A stretch of 64,000 bases of DNA from Mycolicibacterium grossiae. GTDB taxonomy: Bacteria > Actinomycetota > Actinomycetes > Mycobacteriales > Mycobacteriaceae. The translations under genes and the position numbers were made by a program. Below, one piece after another: positions 36,806-47,989 of the stretch. The DNA lies in contig NZ_CP043474.1 of NCBI RefSeq assembly GCF_008329645.1, positions 4,092,001 through 4,156,000 on the forward strand, in the 5' to 3' direction. Under the pieces are notes generated by a model. The model did no database searches and was not told the origin of the DNA. It saw only the letters and a list, made by a program, of their open reading frames with translations. Position 1 is the stretch's first letter, and each line of letters starts with the position of its first letter.

Positions 36806-39034
36806 TCAGCCCAGGGCTGCGGTCAGCGCGGTCTGCAGGTCGGGCGCGGTGGAGTCGGCGACGTTGGTGTACGTGCCACCGGTGATCTGGCTGACCGACT
36901 CCCACGACGACCGGTCCGGGTCGGCGCCGAAGTCGACGACGTTGATCGCGACGGGGCGCGCCTGCTGGAACGCCGAGCGGACGTAGTCTTGGAGGCCCGC
37001 GCCGTCCAGGGACTGGTCGGTGTGCGGTCCTGCGGTGAGCACCAGCACCGAGTTCGGTTGTCCCTCGCGGTAATTGGCGTTGGCCTCGGTGTACAGCAGA
37101 CGCAGCGTGGTGAACGACACCGCGCCGCCACCCGAGGCGGTCTGCCCGCGCAGGTTGCCGGCCAGCGCCTCCGAGCGCGGAGTGCCGCCGACGGGATCGC
37201 CCAGCGGTCCCAGCGGCACCTCCGAGCGGCCGGCGACGCCGTCGAACGTCCACAGCCCCACGGCGGCGGTCGGCGGCAGCGCGGCGAGCCGGTCGGCGAG
37301 CGCGGCGGTCACGTTGGCGAGCCGGCTGCGGCCGCCCTCCTCGGTGTTCATCGACTGGTCGAGCATGATCGTCACGGCCGGGTTCGCGGCGGGGGAGGCG
37401 ACGGCGTCGGCCAGCGTCGCCCGGGTGGCCGCATCGCCGACGGCGACCGGCGCGGGCAGTGCACCGTAGTCGGTGACGTCGCTGTCCGGCGGCGTGGTGC
37501 CGTCGGCGCGGAAGCCGGCCTCGGCGAGGTCGGCGAGCGCCTCGGGCTTGCGCAGGAAGCGGGCGAACTCGCTGGCGGCGCCGACCTGTTCTTGAGCCAG
37601 CCAGTCACCCGACAGCAGCACGGTGGGGTAGTCGGCGATCGCCGCGCCGCCCGCGGGCAGCCAGGCGGCGAGGCGGTCCTTCGCCTCCGGCGAGGACGCG
37701 GCCCGGGCCACGAGTTGCTGCTCGGTGGCGGCCACCGCATGCACCGGTGAGGTGGCCGGGTCGCCGTTGGAGAGCAGCGCGTCCATCGCCGTGCCGGCGT
37801 CGGCGTCGGCGAGCTGGGGTTGACGGCCGACGAGCGTGCTGATCGCCGAGGCGCCCGCGGTGGCGGGCGCACCGGCCGGCGCGGTGCCGATGGCGGCGGC
37901 CTCGGCGGCCAGCGCGGAGGCATCGGCGTCGCCGGTGCGGGGCAGCGCCAGGCGCAGGTTGCCCCAGCCGGGCAGGTTCAGCCCGTCCAGGCCCGTCGGG
38001 TTCGCTTGCAGTCCGGGCAGGTTCGCCCAGGTCTGCTGACCGAGGGCGGTCTTCAGTTCGGGGCGCACGGCGAGCATCACCGGTGAGGTGACCAGGGACC
38101 GGCTGTCGCTGACCGTCTGCGCGCCGGACGCCGCCTCCAGCCGGGACTCCGAGAGCGAACTCGCCGGGATCCACAGCGCGGGGCGGCCGCCGAGGTCGCC
38201 GGGCCACGTGCCCGCGAAGCCGTCGAGCACCCGGTCGGACCCGGCGGGCGTGACGCCCACCTTGACGCACTTGTCTCCGACCGGGGCGGCGTTCTGGTTG
38301 TACTGGTCGGCCAGCGTGCGGACCTGGTCGGCGATGGACGGGTCGGCGACCACCGCGACGGCCACCTCGCCCTCGACGCACCGGGCCGCCGACACCTGCG
38401 AGCGGTTGGACAGCGCATCGCCGAAGAAGCGCCACGCGATGATGCCGCCGACCACGACGACGACGGTGACGAGCGCGACGATCACGCCGACGCTGACGCC
38501 GCGGCGCGCCGGCTGCACGGCCCGGTGGCTGCCGGTCCACTCGCCGCCGTCCCAGGAGCCGGTGTGTTGCGGTCCGGCCGGCGGCCGCGGCGGCGTCGCG
38601 GCGAACGCCGTGGTCGGCGACTCGTCGGCGTCGGCCGGTATTCGGGCCTCGGGGCCCGCGGCGCGGCCGGGGTCGACCGGCCCGGCGTCGACGGCGTCGT
38701 CAGCAGCGTCGTCGTAGCGGGCGTCGCGTTCGGCCTGCCAGTAGGCATCGTCGCGGTAGTCCGGTTCGTCACGGTAGTCCGGTTCGTCGCCGTAGCCCGC
38801 CTGGTCCGGGTCGTCCGGTTCCAGTGTCGGCCGCTCGAACCACGGCACGTCCTGTTCCGGCTCGTCCGCCGCAGTGTCGGGCTCCACGCCGAAACCGGTT
38901 GTCGGCGCCTCGGATTCGCCATGACGCCCGGTGATCGACCCGGTGTCGCCGGACGCGTCGCCGCCGAACCCCGGTTCGGGATCCGGACGGCGATCGTCGG
39001 AGTCGTCGGGATCGGGAACGCTGTGCCTGCCCAT
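36806..39034 (-). CDS. Membrane-anchored VWA-domain protein (Rv1836c homologue), 742 aa
   Basis: The N-terminal ~165 residues are disordered, acidic and include a repeat (DEPDYR twice) and the SHRAVQPARRG start of one membrane helix (VSVGVIVALVTVVVVVGGIIAW, ~180-202). The large external part combines a periplasmic substrate-binding-like domain (~210-530) with a C-terminal VWA domain (ITMLDQS-like start VTIMLDQSMNTEEGG, ~553). The first MIDAS positions are D-Q-S-M-N, so the last Ser is changed. Counterpart of Rv1836c, conserved in mycobacteria next to glcB; function not established. Confidence 0.88.
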   Translation of the reverse strand: MGRHSVPDPDDSDDRRPDPEPGFGGDASGDTGSITGRHGESEAPTTGFGVEPDTAADEPEQDVPWFERPTLEPDDPDQAGYGDEPDYRDEPDYRDDAYWQAERDARYDDAADDAVDAGPVDPGRAAGPEARIPADADESPTTAFAATPPRPPAGPQHTGSWDGGEWTGSHRAVQPARRGVSVGVIVALVTVVVVVGGIIAWRFFGDALSNRSQVSAARCVEGEVAVAVVADPSIADQVRTLADQYNQNAAPVGDKCVKVGVTPAGSDRVLDGFAGTWPGDLGGRPALWIPASSLSESRLEAASGAQTVSDSRSLVTSPVMLAVRPELKTALGQQTWANLPGLQANPTGLDGLNLPGWGNLRLALPRTGDADASALAAEAAAIGTAPAGAPATAGASAISTLVGRQPQLADADAGTAMDALLSNGDPATSPVHAVAATEQQLVARAASSPEAKDRLAAWLPAGGAAIADYPTVLLSGDWLAQEQVGAASEFARFLRKPEALADLAEAGFRADGTTPPDSDVTDYGALPAPVAVGDAATRATLADAVASPAANPAVTIMLDQSMNTEEGGRSRLANVTAALADRLAALPPTAAVGLWTFDGVAGRSEVPLGPLGDPVGGTPRSEALAGNLRGQTASGGGAVSFTTLRLLYTEANANYREGQPNSVLVLTAGPHTDQSLDGAGLQDYVRSAFQQARPVAINVVDFGADPDRSSWESVSQITGGTYTNVADSTAPDLQTALTAALG
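38754..38788. repeat. Two-copy 18-nt tandem repeat in the Rv1836c homologue
   Basis: CGGTAGTCCGGTTCGTC occurs at 38754-38770 and again at 38772-38788, a period of 18 nt, encoding D-E-P-D-Y-R twice in the acidic, disordered N-terminal region. The copies are identical, which suggests a young repeat that could change number without a frameshift. Confidence 0.75.
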
Positions 39035-39115
39035 CCCTAGACCCCGTCCTCCTCGCGCTCGTCGGTCACTCGGCCGTGCCGCAGTGGCTCGTCATCCGGT
39101 TCGTCGGCAGTCTAG

Positions 39116-41332
39116 TCACTGCCCGGCGTGACGCGCCTTGAACTCCCGGCGGCGGCGATGCAGGATCGGCTCGGTGTAGCCGTTGGGCTGCGCCGCGCCC
39201 GCGAGGATGAGTTCCTGGGCCGCCTCGAACGCGACGCTGGCCTCGGGGTCCGGTGCCATCGGCAGGTAGCTGGCGTCCTTGGCGTTCTGCTCGTCGACCA
39301 CGGCCGCCATCCGGCGCAGGCTCGCCTTCACGTCGTCCTCGGTGATCACGCCGTGCCGCAACCAGTTCGCGAGCAACTGGCTCGAGATGCGCAGCGTCGC
39401 GCGGTCCTCCATCAGCGCCACGTCGTGGATGTCGGGCACCTTGGAGCAACCGACGCCGGCGTCCACCCAGCGCACCACGTAGCCGAGGATCGACTGGCAG
39501 TTGTTGTCGAGTTCCTCGCGGATCTCCTCGGGCGCCCAGGCGAGTTCCTTCGCCACCGGGATGGTCAGCAGGTCGTCGACGGTGCCGCGTCGCGTGCCCG
39601 CGAGTTCCTGCTGCACCGCGAACACGTCGACCTGGTGATAGTGCATGGCGTGCAGGGTCGCGGCGGTCGGCGAGGGCACCCACGCCGTGGTGGCGCCGGC
39701 CTTCGGCTGACCGATCTTCTGCTCGACCATGTCCGCCATCAACTCGGTCATGGCCCACATGCCCTTGCCGATCTGTGCGCGACCACTCAGCCCGGTCTCC
39801 AGGCCGATGTCGACGTTCGCATCCTCGTACGCCTTGATCCAGGCGGTCGACTTCATGGCGCCCTTGCGGATCATCGGGCCGGCCTCCATCGACGTGTGGA
39901 TCTCGTCGCCGGTGCGGTCCAGGAAGCCGGTGTTGATGAAGACGACGCGGTCGGCCGCGGCCTTGATGCACGCCTTGAGGTTCAGCGTGGTGCGTCGCTC
40001 CTCGTCCATGATGCCGACCTTGAGGGTGGCCTCGGGGAGGCCGAGGACGTCCTCGACGCGGCTGAACAGCTCGCAGGTGAACGCGACTTCGTCGGGGCCG
40101 TGCATCTTGGGCTTCACGATGTAGACCGACCCGGTCCGGCTGTTGGCGTGCGGCCCGTTGTCGTCGCTCTCCTTGAGCCCGTGCATGGCGATGAGGCCGG
40201 TGAACAGCGCGTCCTGGATGCCCTCGGGCACCTCGGCGTCGTCGTCGCCCATGACGATGGCGTCGTTGGTCATCAGGTGGCCGACGTTGCGGACGAACAG
40301 CAGGCTGCGCCCCGGCAGCGTCACCTCTCCGCCGTCGGGGGCGGTGTAGGTGCGGTCGTCGTTCAGCACGCGGGTGAACGTCTCGCCGCCCTTGGCGACC
40401 TCCTCGGACAGGTCACCGCGGTTGAGGCCCAGCCAGTTCCGGTAGCCGAGCACCTTGTCCTCGGCGTCGACCGCCGCGACGGAGTCCTCGAAGTCCATGA
40501 TCGTGGTGATCGCGGACTCCAGCACGACGTCCTTGATGCCGGCCCGGTCGGTCTTGCCGATGGGGGACTCCGGGTCGATGAGGATCTCGACGTGCAGGCC
40601 GTTGTGGGCCAGCAGCACCGACGTCGGCGCGTCCGGCTCGCCCAGGTAGCCGGTGAAGGCGGCCGTGTCGGCCAGCCCGGTGGTCTCGCCGTCACCGCGT
40701 GCGACGACGACCGTGGCGGGCGAGGAGGAGGCGTCGACGGTGACGGCGGTGATGTCGGACCAGGAGCCCGACGCGAGCGGCACGGCCTCGTCGAGGAAGG
40801 TGCGGGCGTAGGCGATCACCTTGTCGCCGCGCACCCGGTTGTAGCTGGTGCCCTTCTCGGCGCCGTCGCTCTCCGGGATGACGTCGGTGCCGTACAGCGC
40901 GTCGTACAGCGAACCCCACCGCGCATTCGCCGCGTTGAGCGCGAACCGGGCGTTGAGGATCGGCACCACCAGCTGGGGACCGGCGGTGCGGGTGATCTCG
41001 TCGTCCACGCCGGACGTCGTGATCGTGAAGTCCTCCGGCTCGGGCAGCAGGTAGCCGATGTCGGTCAGGAAGGTCTTGTAGTCCTCGCGGAACTTGGCGT
41101 CGTCGACCGAGTCGAGGACGCGCTGCCGGTGCCACTTGTCGATCTGCGCCTGCAGGTCGTCGCGGCGGGCCAGCAGGTCCTGGTTCTTCGGAGCCAGATC
41201 GGTGACCACCTTGTCGACGCCGGCCCAGAAGCTGTCCTCGTCCAGGCCGGTGCCGGGCAGCGCCTCGCGGGTGATGAAGTCGTACAGCACCTTGGCGACC
41301 CGCAGATTGCCGACGGTCACGCGATCAGTCAT
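39116..41332 (-). CDS. glcB: Malate synthase G, 738 aa
   Basis: The glyoxylate-shunt enzyme that condenses glyoxylate and acetyl-CoA to malate. Residues in the TIM barrel: [27 protein letters not shown] (acid residues bind Mg), then a catalytic region with GLIAMHGL and [25 protein letters not shown]. The C-terminal end carries the catalytic aspartate in [20 protein letters not shown]. The ATG at 41332 has AAGGAGAA in front. Length is close to the 741 residues of H37Rv GlcB. Monocistronic in appearance; a promoter was not identified in the 29-nt gap to the next gene on that strand, which lies downstream of another start. Confidence 0.97.
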   Translation of the reverse strand: MTDRVTVGNLRVAKVLYDFITREALPGTGLDEDSFWAGVDKVVTDLAPKNQDLLARRDDLQAQIDKWHRQRVLDSVDDAKFREDYKTFLTDIGYLLPEPEDFTITTSGVDDEITRTAGPQLVVPILNARFALNAANARWGSLYDALYGTDVIPESDGAEKGTSYNRVRGDKVIAYARTFLDEAVPLASGSWSDITAVTVDASSSPATVVVARGDGETTGLADTAAFTGYLGEPDAPTSVLLAHNGLHVEILIDPESPIGKTDRAGIKDVVLESAITTIMDFEDSVAAVDAEDKVLGYRNWLGLNRGDLSEEVAKGGETFTRVLNDDRTYTAPDGGEVTLPGRSLLFVRNVGHLMTNDAIVMGDDDAEVPEGIQDALFTGLIAMHGLKESDDNGPHANSRTGSVYIVKPKMHGPDEVAFTCELFSRVEDVLGLPEATLKVGIMDEERRTTLNLKACIKAAADRVVFINTGFLDRTGDEIHTSMEAGPMIRKGAMKSTAWIKAYEDANVDIGLETGLSGRAQIGKGMWAMTELMADMVEQKIGQPKAGATTAWVPSPTAATLHAMHYHQVDVFAVQQELAGTRRGTVDDLLTIPVAKELAWAPEEIREELDNNCQSILGYVVRWVDAGVGCSKVPDIHDVALMEDRATLRISSQLLANWLRHGVITEDDVKASLRRMAAVVDEQNAKDASYLPMAPDPEASVAFEAAQELILAGAAQPNGYTEPILHRRRREFKARHAGQ

Positions 41333-41361
41333 GGTTCTCCTTCGAAAACGGTCGATCAAGC

Positions 41362-42294
41362 TTACCCGTGGGTAACGGTGGCCAACCCCGGACGCGTCCC
41401 GACCACGTCACCGTCGATGGCGGTGAGCAGCAGGTCACACCGCGCGGCCAGCGCGGACCGCAGCGGGGCGGCGCGGTCGGCGAGGTCCTGCTGCGCCCGG
41501 ACGTAGGTCGCTCTCCCCGCCGGCGTCTCGACGGCGATGGGCGCGAACCCGAACGCGGTGAGGTCGTATGGGCTCGCCCGCATGTCGATCTCCCGGGCGG
41601 CGCCGGCGAGGTCCAGGCAGTCGAGCAGGAGTTCGCCGTCGACGAGCGGACCGAGCTTGTAGGCCCACTTGTAGAGGTCCATCGCGGCGTGCACGCACCC
41701 GGGTTGCTCGCTGGCGATCTGCCCGGCGCGGGTGAGCGCCGTCGCGTTGCGTGGCGCGGCCGCCTCGGTGAAGAAGCGGTAGGCGTCGAAGTGGCTGCAG
41801 CGCAACGGCATCGACTCCACGACGGCGTCGGTGCCGGACGGGCCGAGCCGCAGCGGCACCTGACCGTGGCGCACCTCGGGCGTGCGGTAGACCATGGCCC
41901 ACTCGTGCAGCCCGAAGCAGTTGAGCCGCGGGGCCCGCCCGGCCGTGGCGCGCAGCAGCTCCGCGACGAACGCGACGGTCTCGCGCCGACCCCGGAGGTA
42001 GGCGACGTCGACGCCGACGGTGCCGTCGTCGGCCGCCGCGTAGCCGGTGCGGGCGGCGAACCGCCCGGCCGCGGCGCCGGCGAGGCGCATCCCGTAGCCG
42101 GGATGCCAGCGGCGCAGCTGGCGCGGGCGCAGGCTGTAGTAGGTGAACAGGAAGTCCCACACCGGATGGGCCTCGTCGCGGGCCGCACGCTCCTGGTGGG
42201 GCAGCACGAAGCGGTCGGCCCGCGCGACGTGCCGCTGCTCGCGTGCGGTCCACTCCGGCTCGGACAGCACCCCGGACGCCACCAGGTCAGACAC
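41362..42294 (-). CDS. Conserved actinobacterial protein, often labelled 3-methyladenine DNA glycosylase, 310 aa
   Basis: The GTG at 42294 overlaps the stop of the CBS-domain gene by 8 nt, so it is translated with it. The protein has [32 protein letters not shown] and [14 protein letters not shown], motifs shared by a conserved actinobacterial family that I know under the label 3-methyladenine DNA glycosylase, although no HhH or AAG-type catalytic site is visible. The C-terminal half is helical. A large upstream extension of the frame is a shadow of the CBS gene. The reaction is uncertain. Confidence 0.65.
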   Translation of the reverse strand: MSDLVASGVLSEPEWTAREQRHVARADRFVLPHQERAARDEAHPVWDFLFTYYSLRPRQLRRWHPGYGMRLAGAAAGRFAARTGYAAADDGTVGVDVAYLRGRRETVAFVAELLRATAGRAPRLNCFGLHEWAMVYRTPEVRHGQVPLRLGPSGTDAVVESMPLRCSHFDAYRFFTEAAAPRNATALTRAGQIASEQPGCVHAAMDLYKWAYKLGPLVDGELLLDCLDLAGAAREIDMRASPYDLTAFGFAPIAVETPAGRATYVRAQQDLADRAAPLRSALAARCDLLLTAIDGDVVGTRPGLATVTHG

Positions 42295-43339
42295 GGTGCG
42301 TCCCGTCGCGCACCGTCCCCACCAGATCCTCGACGAGGTCCTCGAGCGCCACCATCGCGGTGACCCGCCCGTCGGTGGTGACCAGCGCGAGATGGCTGTT
42401 GTCGCGCCGCAGCCGGGACAGCGCCACGGGCAGCGGCTGGGAGGACGGCACCGTCGGCAGCGCACGCACGAGGTCCGCGTCGACGACGGCCGCCGGGTCG
42501 TTGATCAGCGACAGCACGTCCTTGATGTGCACGTAGCCGGTGTAGGCGCCGGAGGCGTCGCTGACCGGGAACCGGGAGTAGCCGGTCTCGGCGAGCGCCT
42601 CCTCGATCGCCGCGACCGTGGGGCCGCGGCCGGGCGCTGCCATCGGCACCGCCCGGATCTGAGCGAGCGGGATGGCGACGTCGTCGACGACCCGGGTGCG
42701 GATCTGCAGCGCGCGAGTGAGGCGGCCGTGCTCCTCGGGGTCGAGCAGACCCTCCGACAGCGATTCGGCGATCATCTCGGACAGCTCGACCGTCGACACG
42801 GTGACGTCGAGTTCGTCCTTGGGTTCCACGCGCAGCGCACGCAGCGTCGTGTTGGCGCACCAGTTGTAGAAGGCGATGAACGGCCGCGCGAGCCGGATGT
42901 ACACCAGGTACACCGGGATGAGCAGCATCGCCGCCGACTCCGGACCGGCGATGGCGATGTTCTTGGGCACCATCTCGCCGAGCAGCACGTGCAGCGTCAC
43001 CACGACGCCGAGCGCGATGAGGAACGACACGGTGTGCAGCACCGAGTCCGGGATGCCCAGCGCGCCGAACGGCTTCTCCAGCAGGTGCGCCACGGCGGGC
43101 TCGCCGACGCGGCCGAGCAGGATCGAACACAGCGTGATGCCGAGCTGGGCGCCGGCGAGCATGAGCGACAGCCGCTCACCGGCCTTGATCACCGTGACGG
43201 CGCTCTTCTTGCCCTGCTCGGCGAGCGCCTCGAGGCGGTCGCGGCGCGCGGAGATCAGCGCGAACTCCGAGCCGACGAAGAACGCGTTGAGGGCCAGCAG
43301 CACCGCGGTCAGCAGCACGCCGAAGACGTCGCCGCCCAT
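42287..43339 (-). CDS. CNNM/CorC-type membrane protein with CBS pair (Rv1841c homologue), 350 aa
   Basis: The DUF21/CNNM transmembrane part (residues ~1-175, three to four helices, LTAVLLALNAFFVGSEFALISARRDRLEALAEQGKKSA and LGEMVPKNIAI) is followed by a pair of CBS domains (~200-345, SRFPVSDASGAYTGYVHIKDVLSLI and AMVALEDLVEDLVGTV). There is no C-terminal CorC_HlyC domain, so it is the shorter type. Proteins of this kind export or regulate Mg and other divalent ions. The ATG overlaps the upstream stop by one base (TGATG). Counterpart of Rv1841c. Confidence 0.9.
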   Translation of the reverse strand: MGGDVFGVLLTAVLLALNAFFVGSEFALISARRDRLEALAEQGKKSAVTVIKAGERLSLMLAGAQLGITLCSILLGRVGEPAVAHLLEKPFGALGIPDSVLHTVSFLIALGVVVTLHVLLGEMVPKNIAIAGPESAAMLLIPVYLVYIRLARPFIAFYNWCANTTLRALRVEPKDELDVTVSTVELSEMIAESLSEGLLDPEEHGRLTRALQIRTRVVDDVAIPLAQIRAVPMAAPGRGPTVAAIEEALAETGYSRFPVSDASGAYTGYVHIKDVLSLINDPAAVVDADLVRALPTVPSSQPLPVALSRLRRDNSHLALVTTDGRVTAMVALEDLVEDLVGTVRDGTHRV

Positions 43340-44766
43340 CAGGCGTCACCCGCCTCGTCGGCGCGGCCGCCGGCGTCGCTCGGCTCGGGAGTCCCGGACC
43401 CGCCCGGGTCGCTTGCATCGTCGTCGGCGCGGCGGCCGAGCTTCACCAGCTCCAGCAGGTCGATGCGCCGGCCGTCCATCTGCAGCACGGTGGCCTGCCA
43501 GCGCACCGGGTCGTCGAGCGGCCCGTCCGGGTCGAACTCGGTGAGTTCGACGGTCTCGCCCGGCTCGGGGATGTGCCCGAGTTCCTGCAGCACCAGCCCG
43601 CCGATGGTCTCGTAGTCGCCCTCGGCGGGGCGGAACGGCGTCTCGGTGTCCACCTCGTCGATGCGCAGCAGCCCGGACACCTGCCAGCCGTCACGCGACT
43701 CGACCACGTCGGGCGTCGCGTCGTCGTGCTCGTCGCGGACGTCGCCCACGATCTCCTCGATGAGGTCCTCGACGGTCACCATGCCCGCGGTGCCGCCGTA
43801 TTCGTCGACCACCAGCGCGGTCTGCAGTCCGTTGGCGCGGATCTCGGTCATCACCGCGTCGCCGTCCAACGTCGACGGCACGGTCGCCACCGGCAGGGCG
43901 AGCCCGGCCAACCGGGTGCGCGGACGGTCGGCGACCGGCACCGTGAACACCTGCTTGACGTGCACGATGCCGATGGTCTCGTCGAGATCGCCCTCGACGA
44001 TGGGGAACCGCGAGTACCCGGTGTCCATGGCCTTGAGGAGCAGGTCGGCGACGGTGTCGTCGGCGGCCAGCGCCTCGACCTTGGAGCGCGGCGTCATGAG
44101 TTCCTCGGCGGTGCGCTCGCCGAACTTCAGCGAGCGGTCGACCAGGTCGGCGGTGCCGGCGTCCAGCGAGCCGCTCTGCTTGGAGTTGCGGACCAGCGAC
44201 ACCAACTCCTGCGGTGAGCGCGCCGAGCGCAGCTCCTCGGCGGGTTCGATGCCGAGCCGGCGCAGGATCCAGTTCGCCGTGCCGTTGGTGACGTTGATGG
44301 CGTAGGTGAGCAGCTTGGAGAACCACCACTGGAACGGCGCCGCGAAACGCGCCGTCTCCGAGGGCTTGGCGACGGCGAGGTTCTTCGGCACCAGCTCGCC
44401 GAACACCATGGACAGCGACGTGGCGATGACCAGGGCGAGCACCAGGGCCACGCCGTCGACCATGGTGTCGGGCACCCCGACCGCGGTCAGCGGGGCGTGC
44501 AGCAGGCGCGCCACGACGGGCTCGGCGAGGTAGCCGGTGGCCAGCGTCGTGATGGAGATGCCGAGCTGGGCACCGGACAGCTGGAACGACAGCGTGCGGT
44601 GCGCCTTCTGCACCATGGCGTCGCGGCGGCCGCCGTTCTTGGCGTTGGTGTCCACGGTGCTGCGTTCGAGCGCGGTGAGCGAGAACTCCGCGGCGACGAA
44701 CACGGCCGTGCCGAGCGTCAGCGCGATGATCGCGAGGACGCTCAGCAGGGTGACGGTGAGGGTCAC
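43339..44766 (-). CDS. CNNM/HlyC-CorC membrane protein (Rv1842c homologue), 475 aa
   Basis: DUF21 membrane part ([31 protein letters not shown], then [14 protein letters not shown]), two CBS domains (~225-345, [23 protein letters not shown] and [27 protein letters not shown]) and a C-terminal CorC_HlyC transporter-associated domain (~355-440, [24 protein letters not shown]). The last 35 residues are disordered. It forms a pair with the shorter CNNM protein downstream. The GTG at 44766 overlaps the stop of a short upstream ORF by 4 nt. Counterpart of Rv1842c. Confidence 0.92.
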   Translation of the reverse strand: MTLTVTLLSVLAIIALTLGTAVFVAAEFSLTALERSTVDTNAKNGGRRDAMVQKAHRTLSFQLSGAQLGISITTLATGYLAEPVVARLLHAPLTAVGVPDTMVDGVALVLALVIATSLSMVFGELVPKNLAVAKPSETARFAAPFQWWFSKLLTYAINVTNGTANWILRRLGIEPAEELRSARSPQELVSLVRNSKQSGSLDAGTADLVDRSLKFGERTAEELMTPRSKVEALAADDTVADLLLKAMDTGYSRFPIVEGDLDETIGIVHVKQVFTVPVADRPRTRLAGLALPVATVPSTLDGDAVMTEIRANGLQTALVVDEYGGTAGMVTVEDLIEEIVGDVRDEHDDATPDVVESRDGWQVSGLLRIDEVDTETPFRPAEGDYETIGGLVLQELGHIPEPGETVELTEFDPDGPLDDPVRWQATVLQMDGRRIDLLELVKLGRRADDDASDPGGSGTPEPSDAGGRADEAGDA

Positions 44767-44921
44767 GCGATCCCCGTCCGGTGGGCGCCGGGCACGGGGC
44801 CCGGCTTCCTACTGAGGGGTTCGGCGTCGGCCGGTGAGGCGGTGGGCGACTCGACGGGGGGCTGCTGACCACTACCGGCGCCCCATTCACCACCCGGGGT
44901 CACGGTGGGTGCCTGCGGCAC
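44763..44921 (-). CDS. Possible short proline-rich ORF upstream of the CNNM gene, 52 aa
   Basis: Starting at a GTG at 44921 with AAAGGGA 3-9 nt before it, this frame encodes a 52-residue Pro/Ser/Gly-rich, polar peptide with no signal or known domain, and its TGA overlaps the CNNM GTG (GTGA). The coupling and ribosome site argue for translation, while the composition looks like noncoding GC-rich DNA. I list it as a candidate leader ORF only. Confidence 0.3.
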   Translation of the reverse strand: MPQAPTVTPGGEWGAGSGQQPPVESPTASPADAEPLSRKPGPVPGAHRTGIA

Positions 44922-44953
44922 GGGTTCCCTTTCGGTCGGAGACGGAAGTGTCC

Positions 44954-44981
44954 CTATGTTAGCCGAATCGCGGCACGTCAA
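44954..44981 (-). promoter_or_regulatory. Candidate promoter for the Rv1842c/Rv1841c homologue operon
   Basis: On the minus strand, TTGACG (44976-44981) is followed by TAACAT (44956-44961) after 14 nt, or by CATAGG at a more usual 17 nt. This is the AT-richest point of the 257-nt gap between guaB1 and the CNNM genes, and it lies ~35 nt before the candidate short ORF. The spacing is not ideal for SigA, so the call is weak. Confidence 0.35.
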
Positions 44982-45023
44982 ACGCGCCCCCGCGGTCGGC
45001 ACGGCACCGGCGGACGGTCCCGG

Positions 45024-46478
<1,455 letters not shown>

Positions 46479-47930
46479 TCAGGCCTCCACCTCGGTGTGA
46501 TCGCCGCTCCACAGCGTGTGGAAGCGCTTGTCGCGGTCGGTGTCGATGCGGCCGTAGGTGTGCGCGCCGAAGAAGTCGCGCAGACCCTGGGTGAGCGCCG
46601 CGGGCAGCCGCTCGGTGCGCAGGCCGTCGTAGTAGGACAGCGCCGAGGAGAAGCCCGGGATCGGGATGCCCAGCTCGGTCGCGGTCACCACGACGCGGCG
46701 CCAGCTGTCGATGGCCGCCTCGATGGCGTCGCGGAAGTACGGCGCCACGATCAGCGTCGGCAGGTCGGCGTTCTCGTCGAACGCCTCGGTGATCCGGTTG
46801 AGGAACTTGGCCCGGATGATGCAGCCGCCGCGCCAGATCCGCGCCATGTCGCCGGGCGCGATGTTCCAGTCGTATTCGGAGCTGCCGGCCTGGATCTGGT
46901 TGAAGCCCTGGGCGTAGGCGATGATCTTCGACGCGTACAGCGCCTGCCGGATGTCCTCGGTGAACCGCTCGGCGTCGTCGGGCTTGGCGCCGAGGTCGCC
47001 GGACGCCAACCCGGTGGTGGCCTGGCGCTGGGCCACCGACCCCGACAGCGCGCGGGCGAACACCGCCTCGGCGATGCCGGTCACGGGCACGCCCAGGTCG
47101 AGCGCGGACTTCACCGTCCAGCGGCCGGTGCCCTTCTGCTCGGCCTCGTCGAGGATGACGTCGACCAGCGGCTTGCCGGTCTTCTCGTCGTTCTGCCGCA
47201 GCACCTTGGCGGTGATCTCGACCAGGAAGCTGTCCAGGTCGCCCTTGTTCCACTCGTCGAAGACGTCGGCGATCTCGCCGGCACTCTTGCCGAGGCCGTC
47301 GCGCAGCAGCTGGTAGGCCTCGCCGATGAGCTGCATGTCGGAGTACTCGATGCCGTTGTGCACCATCTTCACGAAGTGCCCGGCACCGTCGGGGCCGATG
47401 TGGGTGCAGCAGGGCACGCCGTCGACGTGCGCGGAGATCTCCTCCAGCAGCGGGCCGAGCGACTCGTAGGACTCCTTGGGGCCGCCGGGCATGATCGACG
47501 GGCCGTTGAGCGCGCCCTCCTCGCCGCCGGAGATGCCGGCGCCGACGAAGTGCAGGCCGCGCTCGCGGATGGCCTTCTCACGGCGGATGGTGTCGGTGTA
47601 GAGCGCGTTGCCGCCGTCGATGATGATGTCGCCGGGCTCCATCGCGTCGGCGAGCTCGTTGATCACCGCGTCGGTGGGGTCGCCGGCCTTGACCATGATG
47701 ATGACGCGCCGCGGCTTCTCCAGCGCGTCGAGGAACTCCTCGATGGTCTCGCTGCGGACGAACTTCCCCTCGGACCCGTGCTGCTCGAGCAGCGCGTCGG
47801 TCTTGGCGATCGACCGGTTGTGCAGGGCGACGGTGTAGCCGTGGTGGGCGAAGTTGCGGGCCAGGTTGGACCCCATCACCGCCAGTCCGGTGACGCCGAT
47901 CTGTGCGGTTCCGGTGTTCTCAGACGGCAC
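46479..47930 (-). CDS. gnd1: 6-phosphogluconate dehydrogenase (decarboxylating), 483 aa
   Basis: The pentose-phosphate enzyme oxidises 6-phosphogluconate to ribulose 5-phosphate. N-terminal NADP fold with GLAVMGSN at 15-22, then the 6PGD signature DGGNALYTDTIRREKAI, GISGGEEGA and KMVHNGIEYSDMQLIGEAYQLL. C-terminal end TYGRIDTDRDKRFHTLWSGDHTEVEA is that of the long (~485-residue) type. The GTG at 47930 has AAAGG 9 nt upstream and gives the right N-terminus. Counterpart of Rv1844c. Confidence 0.96.
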   Translation of the reverse strand: MPSENTGTAQIGVTGLAVMGSNLARNFAHHGYTVALHNRSIAKTDALLEQHGSEGKFVRSETIEEFLDALEKPRRVIIMVKAGDPTDAVINELADAMEPGDIIIDGGNALYTDTIRREKAIRERGLHFVGAGISGGEEGALNGPSIMPGGPKESYESLGPLLEEISAHVDGVPCCTHIGPDGAGHFVKMVHNGIEYSDMQLIGEAYQLLRDGLGKSAGEIADVFDEWNKGDLDSFLVEITAKVLRQNDEKTGKPLVDVILDEAEQKGTGRWTVKSALDLGVPVTGIAEAVFARALSGSVAQRQATTGLASGDLGAKPDDAERFTEDIRQALYASKIIAYAQGFNQIQAGSSEYDWNIAPGDMARIWRGGCIIRAKFLNRITEAFDENADLPTLIVAPYFRDAIEAAIDSWRRVVVTATELGIPIPGFSSALSYYDGLRTERLPAALTQGLRDFFGAHTYGRIDTDRDKRFHTLWSGDHTEVEA

Positions 47931-47989
47931 GGGCAGCCTTTCGTCGTGATGTCGTGGTGTCGAGGGATGTCGCGGGGACCGACGGCTGC

